The notes under the pieces are model-generated. The model was not told the DNA's origin, searched no databases, and worked only from the letters and a program-made list of their open reading frames with translations. This document shows positions 8,550-16,575 of a stretch of DNA of 64,000 nucleotides, piece by piece; positions within the stretch are counted from its first letter, which is position 1; every line of letters starts with the position of its first letter. This DNA comes from Nitrosopumilus ureiphilus. Its GTDB lineage: Archaea > Thermoproteota > Nitrososphaeria > Nitrososphaerales > Nitrosopumilaceae. The stretch lies in the NCBI RefSeq assembly GCF_013407185.1, contig NZ_CP026995.1, positions 1,804,954 to 1,868,953 of the forward strand, read 5' to 3'. Made by a program: the position numbers and the translations under genes.

Positions 8550-9839
8550 CTATTGGAATGGATCAATAAATGGACAGTTAACAATATGGTCACTATCCAT
8601 TGGTCTAGCAATACCGATGTCAATCAAGCCAGCTTTCTTGTATGCATTCATGTCATCAATGGTTTCTAGCAATTGTGCACTAGAAGGATCATTCCATCCT
8701 ATCATGAAGATTCGCCACATAGGTGAATAGTTTGCATCACCTGGAGCTCCTGCTGCAATTCCTGCTTGGAATCCCAGAGGACCAGAACCTTTCAGACCAT
8801 TTTTGAACTGATACAAATCCACAGCTGCTGCATTGGCAATCAAACTAGCTGACGTTGGTGCACTTGTAACTCCCATCATATTTGCAGGACCACTTGGCGT
8901 TGCATCTGTTACAATGTAATAGATGGTCCTACCATCAGGACCCCATCCACGATGAGCTATAAACGTTACAGTCTTTTTCTTTTTGTCAATATCAAGGACT
9001 TGTCCACCACCGTACGGTGTTTCATCAGTCAGTGTCTTGTCTTCTTTGACTGTCATCTGACCATCAGGCCAAACTATCTGAGGCATGTTCAAAACTACAG
9101 AGATTTCGGTAAGTGTGACGTCACCGCTTTCAGATGCAGATTGAATCTTTGCTTCAGAATCAAGTACTCTTGGCTGTGCTCCATCATTCCATGTAACATG
9201 TACGTGTGAAGTTAGTGCACTGTACACATCTGCTTGTGCAGGAGTACTGGTGAAAACTTCGCCTTGGAATCCATGAACACCGTCACCACTAACACCATTT
9301 ACAAACATGTATGTTTTTGATAGTGCAGCTTTTGGTGCTTTTGCCAAAATAGGAGCAAGTTCTACTTTCCAACCTTGGTTCTTTGAAATTGTGTCTGCAT
9401 GTGTGGCATCACTAGAATCAGTAATGATATAGTATACTTCACCACCGTTGTAGAATCCCTTATGCATTGGAATTTCGGTTGGAATATTTGCTCTTGACAA
9501 TCTAAGAACAGAACCTAGATCTTTTTCTGTTACATCTGTTGTTTCAGTAGTTGTTTCTGCTTTTGTAGTTGTTTTTTGAGTGGGTTGAGGAACTTTGGCT
9601 GTAACTTTTCCTTGATCTGCTTCCCATCCTGCCTTACCGCCAGGATAGTCTTTACAGAGAACGTCACCACAAACAACACCATTATTGGCAGAACCATATG
9701 AGTTAGTACCTATTCGTCCAGGAGCATTACTACCTTGACTTTTAGCTGCATCAGCTTCAGTAAAATAATTTGAAGCCATTCCTGCTGTAAACAAAGGTAT
9801 CAGAGCCAGTATTGCTATGTATCTTAGACTCTTATTCAT
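8550..9839 (-). CDS. Secreted protein with duplicated extracellular domain
   Basis: 429 aa. N-terminal signal peptide (residues 1-32, MNKSLRYIAILALIPLF...ADAA), a Thr-rich linker (about 85-105), then two related domains (about 115-270 and 285-425), each with a GxYxGGxVYYIxTD / GRTIYYIVTD strand and a later WND motif. The same domain occurs in the Met-rich protein at 31122-32084. Probably exported and envelope-associated; function unknown. Short terminal-inverted sequence before its stop may terminate transcription. Confidence 0.75.
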   Translation of the reverse strand: MNKSLRYIAILALIPLFTAGMASNYFTEADAAKSQGSNAPGRIGTNSYGSANNGVVCGDVLCKDYPGGKAGWEADQGKVTAKVPQPTQKTTTKAETTTETTDVTEKDLGSVLRLSRANIPTEIPMHKGFYNGGEVYYIITDSSDATHADTISKNQGWKVELAPILAKAPKAALSKTYMFVNGVSGDGVHGFQGEVFTSTPAQADVYSALTSHVHVTWNDGAQPRVLDSEAKIQSASESGDVTLTEISVVLNMPQIVWPDGQMTVKEDKTLTDETPYGGGQVLDIDKKKKTVTFIAHRGWGPDGRTIYYIVTDATPSGPANMMGVTSAPTSASLIANAAAVDLYQFKNGLKGSGPLGFQAGIAAGAPGDANYSPMWRIFMIGWNDPSSAQLLETIDDMNAYKKAGLIDIGIARPMDSDHIVNCPFIDPFQ

Positions 9840-10126
9840 TGATTATAAGATTGAATTTTCATTAAAAAGAGTTTTTCCAGATCAAAAAAAAGTGTCAAAT
9901 GAAAGGTGTAAAGTAATTTGGGAATCAAGTTAAATACTAAAATAATATTTACAGTAATTGCTAAAAGAATACAATAACTCGTGATGAAAATATCCTAAAA
10001 AAATTTGTAATAAAGAAACAAAATTAGTCAAAGAAAATACGATATCGTTTAGATTCACCAATAGAGAAATAAATCAAACTTTAGAAAATTATAACTAAAA
10101 TTTACGTCTATACTGTCCAAAAGATA
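9840..10126. other. Intergenic region with an orphan composite promoter
   Basis: 287 bases without a gene. Plus-strand TTTGGGAATCAAGTTAAATAC at 9915-9935 is a perfect match to the local GGGAA-n5-TATA promoter, but no frame follows before the IS5-like transposase. Either a gene was lost when the element arrived, or a non-coding RNA starts near 9960. Confidence 0.4.
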
Positions 10127-11050
10127 TTAGCATACGAATATTTTGATATAGGATTGTTGATTGGCCGTGTAGAAACCATGCCAAACTAACAAACTATCCC
10201 TAGTAATCCTGTAACAATTATACGCAATCATTCTATACATTACCTCCCTGTTCTGCGTAATGATGTGTCTGGACATCACGTACTCGCCTAGCATCCTCTT
10301 TATCACAGAAAATATTGTCTCTGTCTTGCTTCTCTGGTGATACGTATCCCAGTCAAAACGTCTCTTCATGTTCTTTCTGTGGAATCCCCTGGTCTTGTAG
10401 ATTTGTAGCGTCTCATGTTTGGGACGTATTATGGTATATTGTATTCCCAGATTTTTTGTCATGACGTGGTTCTGCTCTGAATCATAGCCGCGGTCTGCAA
10501 CGACTGTCTCTACTGGGATTATCTTGGCAGCACATTGCAGTAACGAGACAAAATCAACGCTGTCGTGTCTCCTGCGATGCCGTATCTTAACTACACAAAC
10601 AAGCTGTCGTTTCATGTCCGAGCAAACTGAGATTTTGACAAACTTCCTTCGCAGTCTGGCACGTTTGGTGTAGTAATATGATGACTGACCGTGCGAGAGT
10701 CCTGTTGAATCGATTCCTGCAAACATTTTGCGTATTCTGGCATGAATCACAAATGATTCCAGGATTTTCTGCAGCATGCCGTGTGTCAGTCTTGCAGCTG
10801 CCTTTTGCAGCGTGGTGTAGTGTGGGATTTTACACAATCCAAGGAATTGTTGTACACCAAAACATTCATGTAAAAAATCAACGAATCTTCGGTAACTCTT
10901 AGACTCGTACTGACGCAGTACAAGCAAGACAAGGTGCTGCCATACCGTATACACATGGTTGGAACGTTTGTGAAGGTATGGTGGTATTCTTGCCCTTTTG
11001 ATTATACTCATCATGCTACGAGCCATTCTCACATATCGAGATGACTTCAT
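10127..11050 (-). mobile_element. IS5-like DDE transposase, apparently intact
   Basis: 307 aa. Catalytic triad candidates: D in AGIDSTGL (about residue 115), D in VVADRGYDSE (about 187) and E in QRSKTETIFSVIKR (about 245), the DDE order of IS5/IS4-type (DUF772-lacking) transposases. Residues are Arg/His-rich and the gene is visibly richer in G+C than its surroundings, consistent with recent arrival. I could not find convincing terminal inverted repeats or a target duplication in the flanks 10080-10126 and 11051-11110, so the element ends are not defined. Confidence 0.85.
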
Positions 11051-11297
11051 GGTATCGTGTAACGATGTGGTTAGCTTTAGATCTGCCTATGGAATCGGAT
11101 CTACAAGTTTGTTAAAATTAGATGGTTTCTACAGAGCCATTATTTCATATTTGACTTAATATGATTATTACTGTTCAAATCCCAATAGGTATATTGATAT
11201 GAATCATTTTAGAATTATAATTATTTTATTAAGAACATATGTAATAACATCCGATGATGTGATTTTTTCATTCTATGATTTTAGAATAATATTAAAG

Positions 11298-11311
11298 TGC
11301 AATACATTGCA
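11298..11311. promoter_or_regulatory. Palindromic operator TGCAAT-AC-ATTGCA
   Basis: Perfect 6-bp arms around a 2-base spacer, about 15 bases before the TATA box (TTTATATA, 11325-11332) of the phasin-like gene at 11357. The same arms occur at 13599-13612 upstream of a wHTH gene, suggesting one regulator binds both. Confidence 0.45.
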
Positions 11312-11356
11312 AACAGAAAACTTAGTTTATATATCAAAAAATTTTATTCGTGGTTT

Positions 11357-11782
11357 ATGAGCAAACAAATCCAAACAGAATCAACAGTTGATATCTATAA
11401 TGTCTACAAACAAAATGTAGAAAAATACTTTGATAGTGTAGAAAGTACTGTACCACAATATTTTCAATCATTAACAGGTATAGAAGAAGAATGGTGCAAG
11501 ACTTGTAAGAATACGGCCATTTCGGCAATCTCTTTGCAACAGGAATTTGCAAAAAAGACAGGAATTAATCTTGACATTCCAGAAGCAGCACGAAATGCAA
11601 TTATAGACACCAACAAACAAATCATTAAAGTAAGATCTGTGCAAAGCCAGATAATACAAGCAGCAGGCAAAGCAATCCAACAAAACATCAAAACATGGAA
11701 TGATAATGCAAGTGTTTTTTCTGATTTGAATAGAAATATTCTTCAATCATGGATTTCTACATTCACACAAACAAGAAACTAG
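11357..11782 (+). CDS. Phasin-like helical protein
   Basis: 141 aa from ATG 11357 (MSKQIQTE). The longer frame from 11297 is rejected because a TATA box at 11325-11332 sits 26 bases before 11357, as expected for a leaderless transcript. Predicted all-alpha with no cysteine clusters beyond one CKTC; the length, the YxxNVEKYFDSVE-like start and Trp-containing helices resemble phasin/PhaE-type granule proteins. Role as polyhydroxyalkanoate granule protein is an inference. A palindromic operator precedes it. Confidence 0.6.
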   Translation: MSKQIQTESTVDIYNVYKQNVEKYFDSVESTVPQYFQSLTGIEEEWCKTCKNTAISAISLQQEFAKKTGINLDIPEAARNAIIDTNKQIIKVRSVQSQIIQAAGKAIQQNIKTWNDNASVFSDLNRNILQSWISTFTQTRN

Positions 11783-11787
11783 TGTGA

Positions 11788-11802
11788 TTTTTTTCTTTTT
11801 TA
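11788..11802 (+). terminator. Oligo-T terminator after the 11357 gene
   Basis: T-rich run (TTTTTTTCTTTTTTAT) begins six bases after the stop, the usual archaeal intrinsic termination signal. Confidence 0.5.
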
Positions 11803-12026
11803 TTATTCAAAGTAAAGATGAAGATATCAGGTCTATTTTATCCTAGTAATTTGACATTACAAAATTCCCAGATTTATTCCAAATGTCTAAAATTGCTCAT
11901 CTTATTAGATTATTATTTTAATGGAAAAATTCACCCAATTTTTATTCACAAAATAGAATTTATTCAGTATCATAACATCTGTTTGTGTGTTGAAATAAAA
12001 AAATTATTGGGATATTTGGAATAAAT
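11803..12026. other. Convergent intergenic stretch with one promoter-like box
   Basis: No convincing gene. A 68-residue plus-strand frame (11818-12024) lacks domain character and codon pattern. On the minus strand, TTGGAATAAATCTGGGAA lies at 11862-11879, matching the composite promoter's two boxes, but the TATA position is poor and no minus-strand gene follows. Confidence 0.3.
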
Positions 12027-12473
12027 TTACACTTCATATCCCATAATTTTGGCATCAATTAAGGCAGGATCAACTGCTTTAACCAAAACAGTGATGGTAG
12101 AGTGTTGTATATCTAGCCAACCTGAAAGTTTTGCATCAACAGTCTCCGTGTCAGAATGTACACTTATCAGTATATTTTTCACATCAGTTGTGCCATCATT
12201 TTGGATTCTGTAAACAATTCGATAGGTTATTGCATCAGAATCTGCGCTTGCTGGAACATAGCCTTTTGTTGATTTAACTGAAACCTCAGAACTTTTTTGA
12301 GGTTCTGTAACTTGGATTAGACTCAAGTCCACATCGGGTTCTGGTTCATCTAATACAACATGTCTGTCCCTGACTAATTTTGCATCTGCCTCATCAATAC
12401 TTCCAGATATGGTTGCAATTGCAAATATTGCTACAATAGCAACCAATCCAATGTATTTTGTTTCTTGTTTCAT
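12027..12473 (-). CDS. Secreted hypothetical protein, 148 aa
   Basis: Signal peptide at the N-terminus (KYIGLVAIVAIFAIATISGS...ADAK). The mature part is beta-rich with a TYRIVYRIQNDGTTDVKNI segment resembling an extracellular NEW3/CARDB-like fold. Start ATG 12473 rather than 12482 matches leaderless spacing from the TATA-like GATAAATTG. Divergent from the membrane-anchored gene at 12597 through a symmetrical promoter pair. Confidence 0.6.
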   Translation of the reverse strand: MKQETKYIGLVAIVAIFAIATISGSIDEADAKLVRDRHVVLDEPEPDVDLSLIQVTEPQKSSEVSVKSTKGYVPASADSDAITYRIVYRIQNDGTTDVKNILISVHSDTETVDAKLSGWLDIQHSTITVLVKAVDPALIDAKIMGYEV

Positions 12474-12596
12474 AATTAACATTATAGAAAATACAATTTA
12501 TCAAAATTCCCAGATTCATTCCAATTGCTTTGTGATACATTGCAATTGGATATAATGTGGGAATTGGATTAAATCAAATGTTGTCTAAATAAGGGT
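12474..12596. promoter_or_regulatory. Symmetrical divergent promoter with CCAATTGC/GCAATTGG inverted repeat
   Basis: Inverted repeat arms at 12521-12528 and 12542-12549 (13-base spacer). Outward from each arm a TTGGA box, then GGGAA at fixed spacing, then a TATA element: minus side TCTGGGAATTTTGATAAA, plus side TGTGGGAATTGGATTAAA. One bound factor could control both genes. Confidence 0.55.
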
Positions 12597-13115
12597 ATGG
12601 TTTCATCAGTAACCAAAAGTAAAGGTACATCGACTGAAAAACATATTGGAATTATAACCGTAATTCTTCTTCTCTTTGTAATTTTCATTGCAGCATATTT
12701 AACAGAGGCAGATGGCTACAAACAATCAGGTCAATTAGAAAAAACACCCCAAACATTTTACATGCGAGGGGACTTGAGTGAAAAAACTCAAGAAAAATCT
12801 TATGGGGGAGATATTATTGGGGATTTTACCATTATTGTAAATGTTAATGATGTAAAGATATTAGCATCACTTGATGATTACACCCAACATAGAATAATGG
12901 ATGCATGGCTAATTGATTCAAATACAGATCAAATGATAAACATAGGAACCTTTGATGGGAATAAACTAACCAACAATATTACGATAAAAATTTGGTCATA
13001 CAATGTCATATTAATCACAGAAAAAATATATGATGAGAATTCTAAAATTGATGTTCCCATAGGCGGATCTTTGTTAGAAAAAGAGCCAGAATACAAAAGT
13101 TGTAAGTGTGGATAA
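12597..13115 (+). CDS. Membrane-anchored extracellular hypothetical protein
   Basis: 172 aa. A hydrophobic helix near residues 19-36 (IGIITVILLLFVIFIAAYL) is followed by a beta-rich domain (GDFTIIVNVNDVKILASLDD...). The C-terminus ends CKCG, a possible metal or lipid site. No family recognised. ATG at 12597; the composite promoter lies at 12555-12574. Confidence 0.6.
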   Translation: MVSSVTKSKGTSTEKHIGIITVILLLFVIFIAAYLTEADGYKQSGQLEKTPQTFYMRGDLSEKTQEKSYGGDIIGDFTIIVNVNDVKILASLDDYTQHRIMDAWLIDSNTDQMINIGTFDGNKLTNNITIKIWSYNVILITEKIYDENSKIDVPIGGSLLEKEPEYKSCKCG

Positions 13116-13154
13116 GCTTCTTTTGAGTATATTCAAAAAAGTGTTTTTGATTCT

Positions 13155-13565
13155 TTAGAGATAGGTTTTCTTTTGGTTTATTTTACTGTCTGCTTTTTTC
13201 AAAACAATATCTAATACATTTAGATTTTTCATTAATAGTTCGGATACAAAATACATCTTCCCATACTTCTCTCCAAAAGTATCCACCAAGTTATTTTTAT
13301 GTAAAATCTTCATGTTGTGCTGAATTCCTTTGTACTCCATTCCTAATTTTTGGGATATTTGATTGATGTTGGATGGCTCTTCAATCAATATTTTGATGAT
13401 TTTCAGTCTGGTGTATCTTCCACTCATTCCAGTGAAGACTTCGATAAATAATTTCATTGCATATGGATCTGGGTTTTGTTCATCAATTGTAAAATATTTA
13501 GAAATAAATTTGGAAAATCCATTCCCTACCAAACTACAAACAACATCATCATTATGTCTAATCAT
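13155..13565 (-). CDS. ArsR-like winged-helix regulator
   Basis: 136 aa. Core wHTH at about residues 45-100: GRYTRLKIIKILIEEPSNI, then SQKLGMEYKGIQHNMKILHK (recognition helix) and a YGKMYFV wing. Paralogue of the gene at 26099-26488 (shared FTGMxGRYTRL). A 20-bp perfect palindrome stands directly upstream of its TATA box, so autoregulation is likely. Ligand unknown; an N-terminal VCSLVGNGF segment has a single Cys. Confidence 0.75.
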   Translation of the reverse strand: MIRHNDDVVCSLVGNGFSKFISKYFTIDEQNPDPYAMKLFIEVFTGMSGRYTRLKIIKILIEEPSNINQISQKLGMEYKGIQHNMKILHKNNLVDTFGEKYGKMYFVSELLMKNLNVLDIVLKKADSKINQKKTYL

Positions 13566-13595
13566 AATATTGTCATGTCATAATGTATGATAAAG

Positions 13596-13615
13596 TATTG
13601 CAATGCATTGCAATA
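13596..13615. promoter_or_regulatory. 20-bp perfect palindrome, operator of the wHTH gene
   Basis: TATTGCAATGCATTGCAATA is its own reverse complement. It abuts the TATA-like CTTTATCA (13585-13592, minus strand) of the regulator at 13565. Its core TGCAAT-n2-ATTGCA recurs at 11298. Confidence 0.65.
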
Positions 13616-13768
13616 TAATTTGATAATTTAGATAAATCCAACTAAATATGATGAAGTCTAGACACTATACGGATATAAAAAACGATGAATCGTAATTCTC
13701 GGAAATAGAAAAAAAATTGTCTTGCAGTGAACAACAATGCATTTGGAAGTAATATGGCAATTTGATTA

Positions 13769-13785
13769 TACGTAATTCTTACGTA
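13769..13785. promoter_or_regulatory. Inverted repeat TACGTAA-TTC-TTACGTA before the HxlR gene
   Basis: Perfect 7-bp arms with a 3-base spacer, ending 8 bases before the ATG at 13794 and just after a TATA-like GATTATA. A repressor bound here would block a leaderless start; HxlR-family proteins commonly autoregulate. Confidence 0.6.
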
Positions 13786-13793
13786 AATTAATT

Positions 13794-14138
13794 ATGAATG
13801 AAAGAAAAAGAATAGATAAAAACATGGAGAATCTATTTTTTAGAACCGATGGAATAAGAAAAATAATTTGTAAAAAATGGTCATTAGAAATAATAAATAT
13901 AATTGATAAGAGAAAACAATTAAGATACAAAGATATAGCATCCATGTTTGAAGGTATTAGTCCTACTGCATTAAGTTCAGTACTAAAAGAGCTTGAGATG
14001 GAGAAAATTATCAAAAAAGAAAAATTTAATGAAATCCCTCCAAGAACAGAATATTCGTTATTACAAAGAGGGGAAGATCTTTTGCATGCAATAACACCAT
14101 TAAAAAAATGGATAATGGTAGATAAAAGAACTACATAA
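13794..14138 (+). CDS. HxlR-family winged-helix regulator
   Basis: 114 aa. HxlR signature: KWSLEIINIIDKRKQLRYKDIA, then GISPTALSSVLKELEMEKII and a PPRTEYSLLQRGEDLL wing. The usual N-terminal sensing Cys is replaced around CKKWS (residue 25), so redox sensing is possible but not shown. A palindromic operator overlaps its own promoter. Confidence 0.85.
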   Translation: MNERKRIDKNMENLFFRTDGIRKIICKKWSLEIINIIDKRKQLRYKDIASMFEGISPTALSSVLKELEMEKIIKKEKFNEIPPRTEYSLLQRGEDLLHAITPLKKWIMVDKRTT

Positions 14139-14212
14139 TTTTGTAGTATAGAAGTTTTGAACAGATTTTGGGCAATTCTTTAAAAATCATTATTTATGTG
14201 TAAGAGCGTCAA

Positions 14213-14749
14213 ATGGAAAAAGATTCAAAAATTAAAACCCGTACCGTTTCATTTCGAATTCCAGAAGATGTTCTTCATGAAATTGAAAAAGTGGCAAAAA
14301 CAAAACTAATCTCCACAAATGGATTAATCAATCAGATCTTAACGCAGTATACATCATGGGATAAATACGAAGATAGGATTACAATGTTTCGAGTGCCAGG
14401 AGAAAGTTTGCAACATATTTTATTACATCTTGATGAAGTACGAAGAGGAGAAGCAGTTGACATTATCTTCAACATTATACGCGACTGGACACTAGTATCA
14501 AAGAAAAAATTTGACATATTCTCTTGTTTAGATACACTTGAGGTTTACTGTAGAATGGTAGGGGTTTCAATAGAAGATCGTGTTTCAAATGGAGTACGAT
14601 CATTTGTTATCATGCACAATCTAGGCCAAAATGCCTCAATTTTAATCAGTGATTTGGCACACAAAATATTTTGGGAATTAACAAGGAAAAAAATAGAAAC
14701 TGAATTGACTAAAACAACAGTGATTGCAAAAGTCACTACTGATTTTTAG
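14213..14749 (+). CDS. Ribbon-helix-helix DNA-binding protein with C-terminal domain
   Basis: 178 aa. Residues 9-45 form an RHH unit (RTVSFRIPEDVLHEIEKVA, then TNGLINQIL). The remaining 130 residues (from YTSWDKYEDRITMFRVPG) are an unclassified helical domain found, as far as I recall, in thaumarchaeal proteins. Likely a regulator. Convergent with, and overlapping by 14 bases, the phasin-like gene on the other strand. Confidence 0.6.
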   Translation: MEKDSKIKTRTVSFRIPEDVLHEIEKVAKTKLISTNGLINQILTQYTSWDKYEDRITMFRVPGESLQHILLHLDEVRRGEAVDIIFNIIRDWTLVSKKKFDIFSCLDTLEVYCRMVGVSIEDRVSNGVRSFVIMHNLGQNASILISDLAHKIFWELTRKKIETELTKTTVIAKVTTDF

Positions 14750-15224
14750 CATTTATTTCATGAATGTCTGACTGTTTTTGTGTTATTTTAGATTCTGATT
14801 CATTTTTAATGATTGTTGGTGTGTTTTCAAAAAAATCACATCCTCTTTGCAATGCTTGAATGTATAAAACGGCATTACTATTAATTGACCTCATATTATT
14901 TTTCAAATTCTTTAAACTCTCAACATATAGAGTATCTATATTTTGGATTAAATGGATCCAAGCAGTGGTATTTTGCTTTACAATTCCTGTAGGGATATGT
15001 GGAATTAGTAGAGAACCATATTGATTTGACATTTTATTTTGTAATTCTAAACTATGCTGTATAACGTTCAGAGATCCATACAAAAATTCTGAACTTACCT
15101 GACCACACATACCGAAAACTCTCTTTGTGAGATTATCTATCTCATCTATACTTTTTGCATAGTCTTCTTTTAAAAGATCTACAGTTTTTTCCTGTTCATT
15201 TGATTTAATTTCATGTTTAGTCAA
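14736..15224 (-). CDS. Phasin-like helical protein
   Basis: 162 aa, helical throughout, no signal peptide. Weakly related in size and layout to the proteins at 7319, 11357 and 16132: an N-terminal helix (VDLLKEDYAKSIDEIDNL), a middle Trp-containing helix (TTAWIHLIQNIDTLYVESL) and a charged tail. Granule-coat function is inferred only from this resemblance. The 3' end overlaps the convergent RHH gene. Confidence 0.5.
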   Translation of the reverse strand: MTKHEIKSNEQEKTVDLLKEDYAKSIDEIDNLTKRVFGMCGQVSSEFLYGSLNVIQHSLELQNKMSNQYGSLLIPHIPTGIVKQNTTAWIHLIQNIDTLYVESLKNLKNNMRSINSNAVLYIQALQRGCDFFENTPTIIKNESESKITQKQSDIHEINAKNQ

Positions 15225-15341
15225 TTTTTAAATCCAAATAAAATATAGTATTATTTATCATAAAAAGATATACCCACATCTGCAAAGAAGTAATTGCAAC
15301 TGTTTGCACGGATTTATAACTATTAAAACAAATTTGATGTA

Positions 15342-15743
15342 ATGTCAGTTATTGTTTCAGAGGAATCAGGAATTCTTTCCAGAGAAATAATGTCATCTGA
15401 AATAGAATTCATCTGTCTAATTAATACAAGAGGAAGATTGGTTGACTCTCTTGGGATTGATTGTATTGATATGCCACAAAGCAGCAGAGAAATGTTCTTT
15501 ATGAAAATTGCACTTCGAAATTCAATGCAAAGAGACTTTGATGATTATTTAGGTCATGTAGATTATTGCATGACCCAACGTGGAAATAAAAAATTCATTA
15601 CAATTCCACTTTCTGATAAAAACACAATTTTAGCTGTAATTGACAAAGAGTCTAATCAGAATAATGTGATTCTAAACATCATCGAGATGGTAAGAAGAAA
15701 TGAACAAGATCTAGATAAAAATATTCTGGAGGTTAAATCCTAG
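15342..15743 (+). CDS. Hypothetical protein of roadblock/profilin-like size, 133 aa
   Basis: Contains FICLINTRGRLVDSLGID and KKFITIPLSDKNTILAVID, an alternating strand pattern like roadblock/LC7 or DUF6659-type proteins that abound in this lineage. Function unknown. A TATA-like TTTATAACTA (15311-15320) lies about 26 bases before ATG 15342. The small zinc gene follows immediately. Confidence 0.55.
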   Translation: MSVIVSEESGILSREIMSSEIEFICLINTRGRLVDSLGIDCIDMPQSSREMFFMKIALRNSMQRDFDDYLGHVDYCMTQRGNKKFITIPLSDKNTILAVIDKESNQNNVILNIIEMVRRNEQDLDKNILEVKS

Positions 15744-15744
15744 A

Positions 15745-15939
15745 TTGAATCTTTATGATTCAAAAACAATTCGTTGTGTGCAATGTGACAAGGTAGTTGG
15801 TGAAATCGATTTTGACGCCCAAGTTATTCGTCCAATGTGTGGCCAGTGTGATGACCCAAAACCTGATGTACTAGATCAACTATCCTACAGAATAAAAATC
15901 CATTCTAACAAAAAGGTAGAAAATCCCATTCCCATTTAA
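15745..15939 (+). CDS. Small zinc-ribbon protein, 64 aa
   Basis: CVQCDKVVGEIDFDAQVI then MCGQCDDP give two CxxC knuckles (residues 11-14, 32-35). TTG start at 15745 directly after the previous stop, so it is translated from the same transcript. Role unknown. Confidence 0.5.
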   Translation: MNLYDSKTIRCVQCDKVVGEIDFDAQVIRPMCGQCDDPKPDVLDQLSYRIKIHSNKKVENPIPI

Positions 15940-16131
15940 TATTCAATCATAATTTTTTAAAAGAAAATACAATAGTGTTCAGTTAACAAAAATAATATTT
16001 TATACATAATTGTATATAATTTAAAAATACTTTTGTAAAAAAGTATCCGATAAATCATTTATAAAATTGGTAGTTCTGTCATGTAATTAATTTGGAAAAC
16101 TAGTTAAATCTCAGTAACACTGTTTTGTATT
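15940..16131. other. Intergenic region with hairpins and promoter of the 16.1-kb operon
   Basis: AT-rich. A hairpin ATACTTTT-GTAA-AAAAGTAT lies at 16027-16046 and a TATACATAATTGTATA inverted repeat at about 16000-16015. The promoter of the phasin-like gene is TTTGGAAAACTAGTTAAATC at 16090-16109 (a variant of the local composite motif), about 26 bases before ATG 16132. Confidence 0.4.
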
Positions 16132-16566
16132 ATGGAAAACAAAAATGAGAGCACCACACATGAAGAAAACAGGATTTCTATTTGCGATGTAATGAAAGAT
16201 GGAACATCAGAGATAACTCAGAAACTAGAATCACAGGTGCCCACATTTGTTCAAAACTTTTCAGATTGGTATACTGAATATCTTCACATGTATGATGATC
16301 TTTTTGGAACATGTTATATGGCAGAAAAAGAATTTTTTGACAAGTTAAACTTAGATCAGAAAATGCTAAAAGAGTTAAAAAGGAATTTTGATATTTTGAA
16401 AAAAACTTATCTGGATGGTATAGACATGTCAACAAATTTTTTTAATGCATACACTAAGATTAGAATAGATGCAATAAAATCTTTTGATAATTATGTTCAT
16501 GTCTTGATGGAGTCATATGCAAAAAACCTTTCACAATATAATGAGTACATAAAACAATTCAAGTAA
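16132..16566 (+). CDS. Phasin-like helical protein, first gene of a hydrolase operon
   Basis: 144 aa, paralogue of the 7319-7771 protein (shared ISICDVMK, KLESQVP, EKEFFDKLN, MESYAKNLSQ). Amphipathic helices with several aromatic residues. It is followed after 9 bases by an alpha/beta hydrolase, a pairing consistent with a polyester-granule or membrane-surface coat protein plus an esterase/depolymerase. This function is inferred, not shown. Confidence 0.65.
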   Translation: MENKNESTTHEENRISICDVMKDGTSEITQKLESQVPTFVQNFSDWYTEYLHMYDDLFGTCYMAEKEFFDKLNLDQKMLKELKRNFDILKKTYLDGIDMSTNFFNAYTKIRIDAIKSFDNYVHVLMESYAKNLSQYNEYIKQFK

Positions 16567-16575
16567 TTTTTGGGA

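Noticed and set aside
10080..11110. Terminal inverted repeats of the IS5-like element
   Set aside because: I compared both flanks and found no matching ends; reported only the transposase.
11818..12024. 68-aa plus-strand frame
   Set aside because: AT-rich low-complexity composition without domain; no promoter at the right distance.
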